Of a stretch of 64,000 bases of DNA, positions 1-20,862 are shown one piece after another (the stretch's first letter is position 1; each line of letters starts with the position of its first letter). A model generated the notes under the pieces. The model was not told the origin of the DNA, did not search any database, and saw only the letters and a list, made by a program, of their open reading frames with translations. The stretch lies in contig NC_134834.1 in NCBI RefSeq assembly GCF_004210375.1, positions 143,377,009 through 143,441,008 of the forward strand, read 5' to 3'. The stretch comes from Tachypleus tridentatus (lineage: Eukaryota > Arthropoda > Merostomata > Xiphosura > Limulidae). The position numbers and the translations under genes were made by a program.

Positions 1-666
1 CCTTCATGTTTCGCTCAGTTCACAGTTCTTCTAGCTGGCTTGGGTACAACAAATACAGCAATGGTTGGAACACTCTATATATAAGTTATTTGATACAGCA
101 ATAACTGTCATGGTGTGGACACCTTTCACAAACTGATAAAGAATGACTATAATTTGTTGTATGACAAATATAATATTAACATTTTTGAGTCAGCTAGTAA
201 AAGACATTGACACCACCTGGATCTTTTCATTATTTCTTGCAACTGATGTGAATTTCATATTCATCTCAACAGTCCTCTGTAAGCAATTGTGAACACTTTT
301 CAGACCAAGCTTGACAGTGAATAAGCTCTCCCTGAACAAGACAGCTTGTGGCATCTTGTGAAATTTGTCATTTTAAGTATGGGCTGTTAATGCTGCTGCA
401 AAATGTGATCTAACTTTGATAAATGGCCAGTCTGGGTACATTGTTTAGTGTTTTTTGAGAATTACCTGTTTTATTTGAAACTTTTGAAATAACTGTTCAA
501 TAATACTTGATTAATGGTTTCAGGATTTACTATTTGAAACAATTATGGTGCCATTTATTTTGTTCTTTTATTTTGAAAGACTTGTGTTTTAATATACAGG
601 TGTTGGTGAAAATGTTAGAACTGACTCGTGTTTCATGGAAATCATTTTTTTTTCTTTAATCTGTAG
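1..666. other. Intron of AGXT, 3' part
   Basis: This is taken as intron because the first recognisable exon starts at 667 after a pyrimidine-rich stretch and AG. I see no exon encoding the N-terminal third of the enzyme here, and no repeat. It ends in the T-rich acceptor of the exon at 667. Confidence 0.6.
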
Positions 667-10372
<9,706 letters not shown>

Positions 10373-13260
10373 AGTGAAAGCACACTTCATAATATATGAA
10401 AACATATATGTACTGATTGTAATACTTGTAACAAATTATGTTTTATGCTCAATAGCCATACATTATTGTACTTTTACACTGCTTTTTACTCATCACAGTG
10501 TTCCTGCTTATAACAGTATCTCCACTACAGTTGTGGTTTCTATCGAGTTTCACTTATGCTTTGTCTCATCCATTTAAGAATTTCTTTGTTACCTTTAAAA
10601 AATTATATTGCATAAGCTGATGGTTACTAAATTTTTCTATGTTGTAAAACTTTTATTGGATTTACTAGCATTACCTAATACTATACTTTTTGTTTTCATT
10701 ATCCTTCATTTTCAAATATTTGGCATGGGCTCTTTCATGTGACTGTATAGCCCAAGCTCCATGTGCAAAATGCCTTTATGTGGACATGTATATCTTATTA
10801 ACTGCAATTAATATTTAATTTCCTATAGTTTTTTTTTCTCCTGATGACAGTGTTTTTGTTCGTTTTACAATATTTTGTACCCTTTCTCACATCAGTTTGC
10901 CAGGATGTGAATCTCATCAAGCATTTGTCGATGTTGTTTTGTCTTTGTACATCCATAATCATCCCAGCTATTCACACAGATTATAACTTTTTACAGCATT
11001 CTAATTACCAAGCAAAAGTTAATTTTTAATCATGTACTTGTGCCTTATTGTGTGATTTTTAAGATTTAAAATACAAAAAAAAAATCTTATTAATTTTAGA
11101 CAATTTTCATTCCATATCTACCAATATTAAAATTCATAACAATAGAATGAAACTGATATATTATAGGGTATTTGATATATATATTTTTGTGGTCCATTTT
11201 AATATCTATTGATATATAAGTTACAGATCTAACCAATAATTTTCAGAACACAAAGGGATCCTCTGATGAGACAGCAGTAAGCCTCCAGGTTGACTTGGCG
11301 ATGGTACAAGATGCACAAAAAGTACTCACATACTGACCAATAGTCAGTTGTATATTTTAATTAATGTTTGCATTCCATAGGATGTTCAAAAAAAATATAT
11401 CTAAACTTGTTAGTCCCATCTATCTTACTTGCTTATTGACAAAACCTGTATTTTAATTAGTATCATAGAAATTGTAATGTTATGTTTTCAGATTTTGTAC
11501 ATTATGAGTTGTGGGTTGCTTAATAATACAGCATATGTTGATGTCACACACAAGACATATAACCTGTGGAATTACATTAAAGTGTAATTTGTGTATAATA
11601 CACACACACACTTACATATATTAATATGGCCTACAAGTGCACAAAGCTGGATGTGTAACCGAAACTTATTTCTAGGGAATTTAAAATCTGCATTGGAAAA
11701 CAATTCATTTATCATCAGGTTAAAGTTGAATGCTCTGTTTTTTTATCATTGTTTTTCTAGTTAACACTATTTAGTTTAGGAAAAGAATAATTAATGTTAC
11801 AAAAAGTTCAGCTACCAAAGATTTAAAGCCAGTTCAAAAAAAAAAATTTCTTTCAGATACATAAATTATATTAACAGGTATTTTATCTATACTCTCCCTC
11901 TCTCAGTTCATTATCTTACTATTAAAATATTTCAAGCAAGGCTTTGATTTATTTCTTCTAATTTCTCATATAAAGACAAAAAAAGAAATTCAACGTACCA
12001 GCAACTAGCTTCAACCAATTATTGATACTTTGCAATTGCTCTTGTAATACACTGTTCACTAATAAAGTAAATAGGTAAGGTTTTGAAATAACCAACAATA
12101 GTCACTAACGAAACAAGTGAAAAAGATTTTGAAACAACTTACAATAAATAATGACACTCCAGTCGTTACCATGTTACATTGTTAGATTGCTTCCATTTTC
12201 TAGATATATACGTTTACTCCTGTATAATAAAATGAAAACACTAACACATAGAAAGAGATAGTTAGCATATGTATATATCCATATTAAAATGTAACTAGGT
12301 TTACAGTGGAAGCTAATAGAAGGTTGGACAATTGTATTTTACTTGGAATACCTGTTTGAGAAGTATGGAGGGCCAAATTTAGAGTACAATATCAATAATT
12401 AGCTGACAAAAACTTTCACTGCCATCAGTTTTAGCTTCATTAACACTTGTTTTTACAATTTACATTAAAATCCAGCATTTTATTTTAAACTTGCTTACCT
12501 AGTTATGGGGATATGTCAATAAAAAGTGACATTTCACAGAAATGCTGTTACCTTCTCCATTCTTGCTTTGGTTACTCATCCATGTTTTGTATTATTGGTA
12601 ATTACCTATTTAACTTTCCAGTACCATTGATACACCTGGATTTGTCTTGTCGGTGTGAAAATAGTAAACCAATTAAATGAAAATTAGAACAAACTTATTA
12701 AGTTTGGGCTTTAAATATTATTTTTTTTTTACATTTTGTTATTATTTGGTTGTTTTGGAAACGTTTTAATAATACTTACTCTGAATGGTCATAATGAAAT
12801 TCCACTTCATACATCCAGTTAGTTGCATTTCAACTTGAATGATATTCACTGACGAACTTGTTTTGATACTTTGACAACTGCAATAGCCATTATTTCTGGT
12901 TATAGATAATTTAAAATACACAATTTAAAAGTCAAAATTATCAGTAACATTATATTTCAAAATAACAATAGGTCAGACAAGGTAACAGTATTCTTTGTCA
13001 AAATCAACTGATGTTTGCTGCGTATATGTTCTTTTCAACAGATAAGTTCGTTTATGTATACTCGTTGGAATTACAATAACTAATATTCAACAGACTTGAG
13101 TAGTACTATTTAAACCTAATTAGGCTTAACGGGTATCACAGAAAACAAATTTCTATAGAGTTCGAACAAATATAACTTACAACATTTTTTGGAATAAAAT
13201 CAGTATCAGCATACATATATAATATCGCTAGATCTATGGTTTATTCCTATCTTTATATAT
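10373..13260. other. Downstream of AGXT; mostly featureless
   Basis: This holds the AGXT 3' untranslated region and then intergenic DNA. AT-rich, with a short CA run near 11600 and AATAAA only near 12060, far from the stop codon. The only coding-like piece is at 11247-11336 (separate entry). Confidence 0.6.
11247..11336 (+). other. Possible orphan terminal exon
   Basis: After a plausible acceptor (AATTTTCAG, ending 11246) there is a 29-codon open stretch reading NTKGSSDETAVSLQVDLAMV and on to KVLTY, then TGA. It is more GC-rich than its surroundings. I do not recognise the peptide. It could be an alternative last exon of AGXT, an exon of an unseen gene, or chance. Confidence 0.22.
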
Positions 13261-13262
13261 AT

Positions 13263-13364
13263 AAAAACGGCACGTTCGGGTTGAGAAAAATTTTTACGTA
13301 GAGGAGTCGAAACGTTGTTCACTCCTCTACGTAAAAAATTTCTCAACCCAAACGTACCGTTTTT
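13263..13364. repeat. Foldback repeat with hammerhead-family sequence
   Basis: Two arms of about 44 bases are near-perfect reverse complements (AAAAACGG...GTAGAGGAGT at 13263-13307 and ACTCCTCTACG...CCGTTTTT at 13321-13364). They enclose a 13-base loop containing CGAAACGTTG. The right arm and the sequence after it, up to about 13405 (GTGGGTTTTCTTGACATCAC), match the repeat at 16380-16495. The left arm is an inverted copy of the same element end. Confidence 0.8.
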
Positions 13365-14210
13365 ACATATATATTTCTCTACAGGTGGGTTTTCTTGACA
13401 TCACTGATTATTATTCCTATCTTTGATAAACTTTACACTATATTCTGTTGTTCTTCCCACATATTCATAAATTACTTATCGCAGCTCCATATTTATTCTA
13501 AATAGTTTGCAATCTGCTTTGTCCAATGGTATTTAGGGTTTACTTGTAGCTGTTTTGAGAAGTCAATTTCGTTAATAGTTGTTCAATCACATGCTATGAT
13601 GTTATAAAAGGGTGAAGGACGAGAAGTTGCAGTAACAGTGAAGGAGAACATAAATCGCCTATGAAACATAATTTTTAGAATTATATTCTCAAGATATGAT
13701 AGTTTCTTAGTTATTATAAACCCCTCATTTAAGAGGAGCACAAAATTTACAACAAAATTACAAGTATATGCAAGACTGGATATTAGCACTAGGTTTTTCA
13801 ATTTATAGATGCCCCTTTGATACAGAACCTGTAGGTGTAATACGCTTATAGCTTAAAACCATATAATTAGTGTAAGGCCCTGGACTTCAGCTCGGCAAGC
13901 TCATACCTTATAAATCCGAGGTTGAATATAAGTGATTTTAGGAAAAAAAATATATGTTCAAAAATCAGTTGAACAGAAAAACGCGAAAATATATAAAATT
14001 CCCGAAGCTCGGGTTATGGAGTGCTTTTCTTTATCTTGCATGTATAAGTGTTGTTTATAAACGAAACTCATAGGAGTTGTACGGAAATGCGAGTTTAAAT
14101 ATTTTTTATTTTCCTTTACGAATTATGTTAACCAAATGTACAAGACATGAAAATATTAATTTTCAAATATTTTGAGTCAAGGTTGTTGATGTAAAGTTAA
14201 AATTATAATG

Positions 14211-14420
14211 CTAAACATGCTCGCCCTCCCAGCTGTGGGGGTGTATAATGTGACGGTCAATCCCACTATTCGTTGGTAAAAGAGTAGCCCAAGAGTTGGC
14301 GGTGGGTGGTGATGACTAGCTGCCTTCCCTCTAGTCTTACACTACTAAATTAGGGACGGCTAGCACAGATAGCCCTCGAGTAGCTTTGTGCGAAATTCCA
14401 AAACAAACAAACAAACAAAG
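14211..14420 (+). mobile_element. SINE family A, 5'-truncated
   Basis: Starts at the body (AACATGCTCGCCCT) without the tRNA head. The rest is close to consensus, through AGATAGCCC to a CAAACAAA tail. Confidence 0.88.
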
Positions 14421-14589
14421 CATGGCACTGTCATAGAGGGACTAACTACATAAATTGTGCAATAGGCAGATGTTATTTTCCTGACTGATTCTGGTTGCGA
14501 GACGTCTGGCAATAAAATGGAACCTATGGGAGAATTGCTTAGTTTCCTAGAATCCATGCAAGACCAACAGCAGCATCAAAATCTTGTCA

Positions 14590-14755
14590 ATTGCATGTTC
14601 TCCACTTTTGTAGACATGTCAAAGGATTTCTTCGGTATAATGTACTCCGCATTTGTAGACATAATAGAATATAGAGGATTTTGTCAATATAATGTCCTCC
14701 AGTTTTGTAGATATAATAAAGGATTTTCTCAGGATAATGTTCTCCACTTTTGTAG
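14590..14755. repeat. Degenerate tandem repeat, about 45-58 bases, three and a half units
   Basis: The phrase ATAATGTNCTCCACTTTTGTAG recurs, linked by AAAGGATTTTNTCNG. The 106-codon open frame across 14517-14837 is a by-product of this repeat. Confidence 0.65.
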
Positions 14756-14837
14756 GCTCTATCAGCTCAGACAAGCTGAAAGGTTCTATAGGGTTGTCAC
14801 TTCTTTAATCATTGAACAAATGTTGTCTTTCACGTGA

Positions 14838-16360
14838 AAATAGAAGTATTCAATCAACAAAATAAACCTATGCAAAGCTTCTGTCATGTCCAGTAGAAAA
14901 CAAAATAGCCCATAGATGAGTGATAAACTAGATTCTGATTGGTGAGAAGTTCAGCTGAAAATGTGGTTTAAATGTTGTGATCCAGACAAAGCTATTAATC
15001 AATGCCCTATATAAGTGTCAGTTTTTCAAGTTTACATGTGTACGTCTCGTGTATATAAAAAATTACATCTTTGGATAATCCAATCCATCAAACGCTGTTA
15101 GGTCACGCGCATAGCCAGCTCTGAACATTAACGAAAGTATCAACTGCACTGTATCTTCCAATAGCGTATCACAGATTAGATCAAACACGTGTTTACGCAC
15201 ATAAAAATACATTTCTACATGACTATTGCCATATACATATATTTTAATAATAAGTATCATAATATATACTAGCAATATTAGATGGGCTGTCTCTAGTTCA
15301 TTTGATTTATCATGATTAATAAAAAGATACTTTAGTTTTTATTGATAACTGTAGTGCTGTCACTTAGTAGTTGATAAACTTTATATCTTCTTTCTTCTTC
15401 AAAGCAATGCATACATTTCATTGTGTAACATCATTTGATAGCTCAGAAAGTAAGAAACACTACTTATTTCCAGTCATTGGTTTGTTTTACAATTAAGTAG
15501 TTATTATAATTGCTGTTATACCAGTTAATTCGAGCCATGCTAATCTAGAAATCATTGTTGGTATTTTGGTTAATCATTCGTTGTGACACACGGATCGTCT
15601 ACTGAAACTTTATTGTCTAGTTCTTCATGGGCAGCTAGCTAGCCATGTGATTCTAGCATCTTACTACTCATCAGTTGTGTGGAGGTTATACATAACACTA
15701 TTCCAATATCATCTGGCTTGTCACAATCTAATCTGCTGATTCCTGACCTAGACAGCGAGAGATTCAGCAGTAATGCATGGTCTTGGCCTGACAATATTTT
15801 CAATGCACTTAAGTAATGTCTACCAGCTGCCACACATAAATGGATAAGCCAATATGACGGAGAATGAGATAGAACCTGTCCAGTCACAACTGAGTTGCTT
15901 CATTTATCCTGGCGCATAACAGACCAATTCACAGTCTCCATTCTTGAACATTAATTCCCTAACTGTTTTTCACAACATAAATCCAGTATAGAAGACATTC
16001 TTAGCTCTTGATACAAAAAATTATGAGCATACCAGTACACATCCATTCTGAAAGGGAGATTGTATTTCTTGTTCAAACATATGTATTATCACCATCATAA
16101 CATATGTCAAATGATCATTGCAGTCATTTCTGTCAAGATTATTAAAAACTTTAAATACATCCACATATTAGTTAGTTTAGTTCATTCTTATAAACTATCA
16201 GACTGGGATTTATAAGGCAAAATGTGCATATCCGCCATATCCAACATTCTACACAACTCAGAGAATAGATGGTTGTTGAACTTAGCTTCTTGTATTGTGT
16301 GAATTTTGTCAAAGAAGTTTAATTATTGAATTTACCGCACCACCAATACACCTCTCTCTT
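14838..16360. other. Intergenic, nothing recognised
   Basis: AT-rich unique sequence. A TATATAAG at about 15009 has no initiator at the usual distance. An open frame of 82 codons at 15639-15887 (-) has no family I can name. Confidence 0.4.
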
Positions 16361-16495
16361 TCTTTGTGAACCTGACGACGACCGAAGAAGGTCGAAACGT
16401 TGTTCACTCCTCTACATAAAAAAATTTTTCTCAACCCAAACGAGCCGTTTTTACATATATATATTTCTACAAGTGGGTTTTCTTGACATCACTGA
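16361..16495 (+). mobile_element. Retroelement end fragment with hammerhead-like motif (possibly Penelope-like)
   Basis: Bases 16366-16407 read GTGAAC CTGACGA C GACC GAAGAA GGTC GAA ACGT T GTTCAC. This follows hammerhead order: a perfect 6-bp stem I (GTGAAC/GTTCAC), core CTGACGA, stem II GACC/GGTC with loop GAAGAA, core GAA, a 2-bp stem III (ACGT) and cleavage base T. One extra C between the core and stem II departs from the canonical form. Such type I hammerheads with very short stem III are known from Penelope-like elements; assignment to that class is inference. The sequence ends with GTGGGTTTTCTTGACATCAC, also found at 13383. Confidence 0.5.
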
Positions 16496-17940
16496 ACGTC
16501 AGCTTGTTGATTTTCTATGCCAACACAAAGAGGATTATTGAACAACTCTATCCTGCTTCTTAGCATTTCAAATTCTTCGAATCTTGTGTTAAACGCATCT
16601 ATGATACCTTCAATATTTACATAAAATTCTAAAAAATCAAGTGGCTCGTCATCTTTGAACTGTTATGTTAATTTATGACAACTTGGAAAGTGAGCCAAGT
16701 CGATGTTTTCTAAACAAACTTTGAAAATTCTTAACTTATTTCGAAACCTTTTTATGTTTCCCATTAAATCTGATACCATCTGGTTTCGTCCCTGGAGTTT
16801 CAGGTTGAGATTCTTAAGGTGAGTGGTGATTCTGTGAGAAAAGCCAGTTTTTTCAAAAATCCTTACTTTTGAGTTCTTCATCCATTTATGTTGTATCTGA
16901 TGAAATAAACTGATCGAGGAATGCAGGGATTTCTTTCATTATTCCAAAGAATCATTCAAGACACTTTTCGACGCTGAGCCATCTTATTGGTTGTAAAGAG
17001 CAAAATCCCCATATTCTGCCTCCATATCCTCCAAAAACTGCTTAAGCTGCCGATGTAAAAGAGCTTTGTTTCACTGATTTCCCATACAAAGCTCCTTGAT
17101 GAATAACACAATGAAATGTTGGACAAGTTACTTCATTTTCTGTAAGAAAACCAATAAAGCCTAATTTTTTCCAATCATCGCAGGTGCGCCATCTGTCACT
17201 ATTGCTTAACACTTATTAAAACTTCCGATTTTATCAACTAAATCTTTCAATGCCTCGAAAATATCCTTTCCTTTTGTGGTCCCACGAAGGGCACATACAT
17301 TCAATAATTTCTCTTTTGTTGAAAAATCTTCATGAATAATGCATACAAATATTAACAGTTGATTTACATCTGCTTGATCAGTACTTTCGTCAAGACAAAG
17401 CAAGAAATCAGCACTTTTTTCAACCAACCCAACAAGTTGGTTTTCTAATTGTTCTCCCATATTAGTGACCCTTCTTTGTATGGTTTGGTTGGAAGGTGGC
17501 ACTGATTCAAATTTCTCAGCAATTTTGGCATCCCTAAACACCTCTGCCATTTGAAGAACACATTTTTTTATTAAAGTGCCATCAATAAAAGGTTTCTTTG
17601 CTCTTGCAAGTTCCAAAGAAACGATGTACGAAGCATTCAAAGCAGATGTCTGGCTTTCTGACAACTTGCTAAACATACTCGTTTCTTGTTTTAATCTCTT
17701 GCTGAAAACTGCAATCTGAACTTTTCTAGTTTCTCCTTCATATTTTTGATACTTTCCTTCAATCATTGTTGAATAATGCCTTTTCACATTAAATTCTTTG
17801 GACACTGATATAATTTGCATACAAACCAAACACTGCAACTTGCCGTTATTATTTGTAATTAAATAATCAAGTTCCCAACGTTTCTGGTACACTATATTTT
17901 CATAGTCAATCTTACGTTTCTTAAAAACTTTGCCCATGTT
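16495..17940 (-). pseudogene. Decayed hAT transposase (BED finger, GTF2IRD2/ZBED-like)
   Basis: A hAT-superfamily DNA transposase fossil. The N-terminal 245 codons or so are open: MGKVFKKRKIDYENIVYQKR, then LQCLVC...VKRHY (a BED-type zinc finger with Cys-Cys-His), then SADFLLCLDESTDQAD, the first catalytic region, and DIFEALKDLVDKIGSFNKC. From 17206 downward the reading continues as IVTDGAPAMIGK (second catalytic region), CVIHQGALYGKS, IRWLSVEKCLE, then LKNLNLKLQGRNQMVSDLMG and finally DAFNTRFEEFEMLRSRIELF near 16500. It is broken by several stops (for example near 17207, 17160 and 17130) and frame changes between 16890 and 17160. The likeness to vertebrate GTF2IRD2/ZBED proteins comes from recall. 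The C-terminal dimerisation region is missing, replaced at 16495 by the hammerhead-family fragment. No terminal repeats were found. Confidence 0.85.
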
Positions 17941-18442
17941 CATATTTACCACGGAACTGAACAGTGATAATTTACAACACGTCAACCTCCACAACAGCAA
18001 ACGGACAGACTGGCAACAGCCACCAGCCAGGCGAGTTCACTTTGTCTAGCAGATGGGAGGGAGCATATAGCTGAGCGAGTGCACTTTGTCTATCATGGTA
18101 TAATACGCCGAGTTGTATGTGATATAATTTAAAAGCTATTACTATCAAGTTATTACTGTAAAATTATAAAGGCATAAATAATAAATATATCGGTGCAGAC
18201 AAAATAAATTATAAAATTTCATTAGTGAATATCAGTTAGAGTATTCATGCATTTTACCTCGCAAGTCAGAATTTTTCATTTCTTCACTACAAAATAAATT
18301 ATAGAAGTAGGTTATTTTTCAATGGACCTTCGCGGACCACATAAAACCATACTGCAGGCCGCCTGTTGGAAATCCCTGATGTATAATATCAGGAATACAG
18401 AGAAAGGACATAGACTAGATGTTGGACACGCCCTTGTAAAAT
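17941..18442. other. Sequence beyond hAT 5' end, nothing recognised
   Basis: Probably includes hAT 5' sequence. Two similar short segments, GCGAGTTCACTTTGTCTA (near 18030) and GCGAGTGCACTTTGTCTA (near 18075), form a local duplication. No terminal repeat identified. Confidence 0.4.
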
Positions 18443-18572
18443 GTTTTGTTTGTTTGTTTAGAATTAAGCACAAAGCTACTAAATGGGCTATCTGTGCTCT
18501 GCCCAGCACGGGTATCGAAACCCGGTTTTAGTGTGTAAGTCCGCAGACATACCACTGTGCCACTGGGGGGGG
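18443..18572 (-). mobile_element. SINE family B, full length
   Basis: Second SINE family, about 130 bases. Sense reading: CCAGTGGCACAGTGGTATGT (box A-like), GGACTTACA, then box B-like GGGTTTCGATACCCG, a short spacer, and the tail CACAGATAGCCC...GTAGCTTTGTGCTTAATTC followed by CAAA repeats. It differs from family A in having a different tRNA-like head and no long body, but its tail is clearly related. Confidence 0.85.
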
Positions 18573-18719
18573 CATTGTAAGATTGTACAGAGGAAGTTTC
18601 ATTACAACATGCTCATTCCTACCTTGTTTGCTCGCTTTTTGTTCACCCATTCTTACCCATTTAATTTTTTAAATCTTTTTCTGCTTGTACTCTTTTTTTC
18701 ATATAACGTGGCATGATTT

Positions 18720-19430
18720 ATTCATCGTTCACTCATTCATGTTGATATTCTGTATATATGTCATTAGTATGGGTGTGCACAACAATATTACGGTACGTGA
18801 AAATAATGGTCTAGGTATGTGTGGTGTGTATTCTCTTCACTTACAGTGCGTGTACACTTTGTGAATGTGCGTGTGTGCTCTACGTGTGATAACACACACT
18901 CTATATTGTATAATGTCATTCGGTTGATATAGTGTGAGTTGTGGTTGTGTGTATATCCTAAGGGTTATTAAGTTAATTTAAATAACTACTTCAGCTATCA
19001 CTAATAAGTGGTCTCTGTGCTATAGTTCTATTTGATGCACCGGTGGCCATGGTTAGTCTGTTTGTTGCACAGCTTGAAATATTAAGCATTATCAATCAAT
19101 TAAGGTTAACGAGAAATTTATGGTTTTGTATAATTTCTGTGTCTGCTCTGTTCAGTTTCTCAAGTAGTTCTATGACTTGTAATTTTGTATGTAGTTTATT
19201 ATATTTCATATTATTTTGAAGATTTGTTATTCGGTTGTTAAAGGTGTATATGAGTAAACAGTGTGCACTGCATGTATCGCCCCATTCATATACTTGTATG
19301 TTAGAACTAAAACAAAGTAACTGAAAATGTTTAACATTGTAAAATTTGTCACGTGTCGACAGTCCGGAGCTTTCTACGTCCGCAGGTGTGCAGATCGTCG
19401 AGTCTAGTAGTCTGTAGCTGCTCAAAGACC
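18720..19430. other. GT-rich intergenic sequence
   Basis: Scattered TGTG/CACA-rich stretches at about 18770-18960. The open frame at 19096-19425 (-) has no recognisable domain and I do not call it. Confidence 0.4.
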
Positions 19431-19632
19431 AGTGTTAATGTCTTTATCACTGCTGTACCAGTGACATCAACGTCTGTATCACTGCTATACCAGTGGCATT
19501 AATGTTTGTATCTTTGTTCTGTCAGCAGCATTAGTGCCTGTATTCTTACTTTATCAGTACCCTTAATGTGTGTATTCTTACTCTATCAGTAGCCTTAATG
19601 TGTGTATTCTTACTCTATCAGTAGCCTTAATA
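19431..19632. repeat. Minisatellite, 32-base period, six units
   Basis: Units start at about 19433, 19465, 19497, 19529, 19561 and 19593 with the pattern CNTTAATGTNTGTATTCTTA followed by CTNTATCAGTAG. The last units are almost identical and the first more diverged. The period is not a multiple of three, so it is not coding. Confidence 0.9.
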
Positions 19633-19633
19633 T

Positions 19634-19866
19634 AGAGCATGGCCAGGCTTCTTTAGAACGTTCGAGTCGTAATCTAAGGGTTGCGGGTTCGAATCCTTGT
19701 TACCCCAAACATGCTAGTCCTTTCAGCCGTGGAGGCGTTATGTGGGACAGTCAATTTACTGTCCATTGGTGAAAAAATAGCCCCAAAATTGGCAGTGGGT
19801 GGTGATAACTACATTATCTGCCTTCCCTCTAGTCTTACACTGCTAAATTAGGCACGGCTAGTTAGA
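19634..19866 (+). mobile_element. SINE family A, 3'-truncated
   Basis: Begins GCATGGCCAGGC directly after the 32-base minisatellite. Keeps box B (GGGTTCGAATCC) and body, and stops at CACGGCTAG before the tail. Confidence 0.87.
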
Positions 19867-20603
19867 GTTTATATGAAGTCTACCTGACCTTTATATCTGA
19901 CGGTTAACCGTAAACTTGATAAAAAGAAGACAAATCCATTAGCCTGAACTATTGCTAGTATCCTTGTCAAATAAGCCTACAAATAAATGTTCTTAAAAAA
20001 TTTCGTAACGTCGTGTAACTAATCATAACGTCTACTAATCTCGTATTCCTCTACCTGTAGGTATGTCTTTGAATTTGCAAATCAGCCAGTTTGTAGAGTT
20101 GAGGTTGGTAGTTATAACTGCATGTTGACTTTGTTTAGCGTTTCATGGATATTATAATAACTCCGAAAATTGATTACTTTCGGAAAGGACATTTAACAAC
20201 TTTTTTGGACATAAAATATTCGTACATTCAGAGCATAACGACTTTTTTCAGAATTTCCAAGTGAGAACATACCTTGCGCTTGATGTATTTGAAAACAGAT
20301 AAATATATATCAAGTCTATGGATTTATCTATGATTATATTATTGAAATGAATGCTACGAAACCGTCGTTTTCATACGCTATATTGGCTTACGGTAAGAAA
20401 GCCGGGAGGAATAATATGATGTGGGCATGACAGTTTTAAGATGGAGGTTTTCTGATGTTATGAAGATGCACGATCGTCAGATTGAGCAGGACCTGAACTG
20501 AAGACACGTACTGTAACGACCTGGTGAATATAAAATATTGTTTCAATATTATGTACTCGATCCATGTAGTTTAGTGCAACGAAGCTTATGGGAGTTACGT
20601 ATG
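19867..20603. other. Intergenic, nothing recognised
   Basis: Unique AT-rich sequence with no repeat or coding match that I can see. Confidence 0.4.
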
Positions 20604-20862
20604 ATTTGTTTTTTATTGAATTTCGCGCAAAGTTATTCGAGGGCTATCTATGCTATTTCTCATTAATGTAGAGGTGGTAGATTAGAGGAAAGAAAGCTAA
20701 TTGATATGTCCATAAGACAACTCTACGTCTATACTTTACAAATGAGATATGGAATTATAACGCCCATACAACTGATACGACGAAAATTTGCGTGACTGGA
20801 TTCGAATCCGTGACCCGCATGTTGCAAGTGGCGTTCCCTAACCAAAATGACATGCTTGGCCC
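20604..20862 (-). mobile_element. SINE family A, old divergent copy
   Basis: Tail GAATTTCGCGCAAAG at the left and box B (GATTCGAATCCGTGAC in this strand) at the right are clear. The middle of the body is heavily diverged, so this is one of the older copies. Confidence 0.8.

Noticed and set aside
14517-14837. 106-codon frame with repeated STFVDM / SAFVDI phrases
   Set aside because: Explained by the degenerate tandem repeat. There is no signal, splice site or family.
14995-15035. TATATAAG followed by TCAGTTT as a core promoter
   Set aside because: The spacing is only about 14 bases and nothing transcribed is recognisable downstream.
15639-15887. 82-codon frame with a faint ankyrin-like look (GRHYLSALKILSGQDHALLL)
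   Set aside because: The ankyrin consensus is not met, and no second repeat or splice partner was seen.
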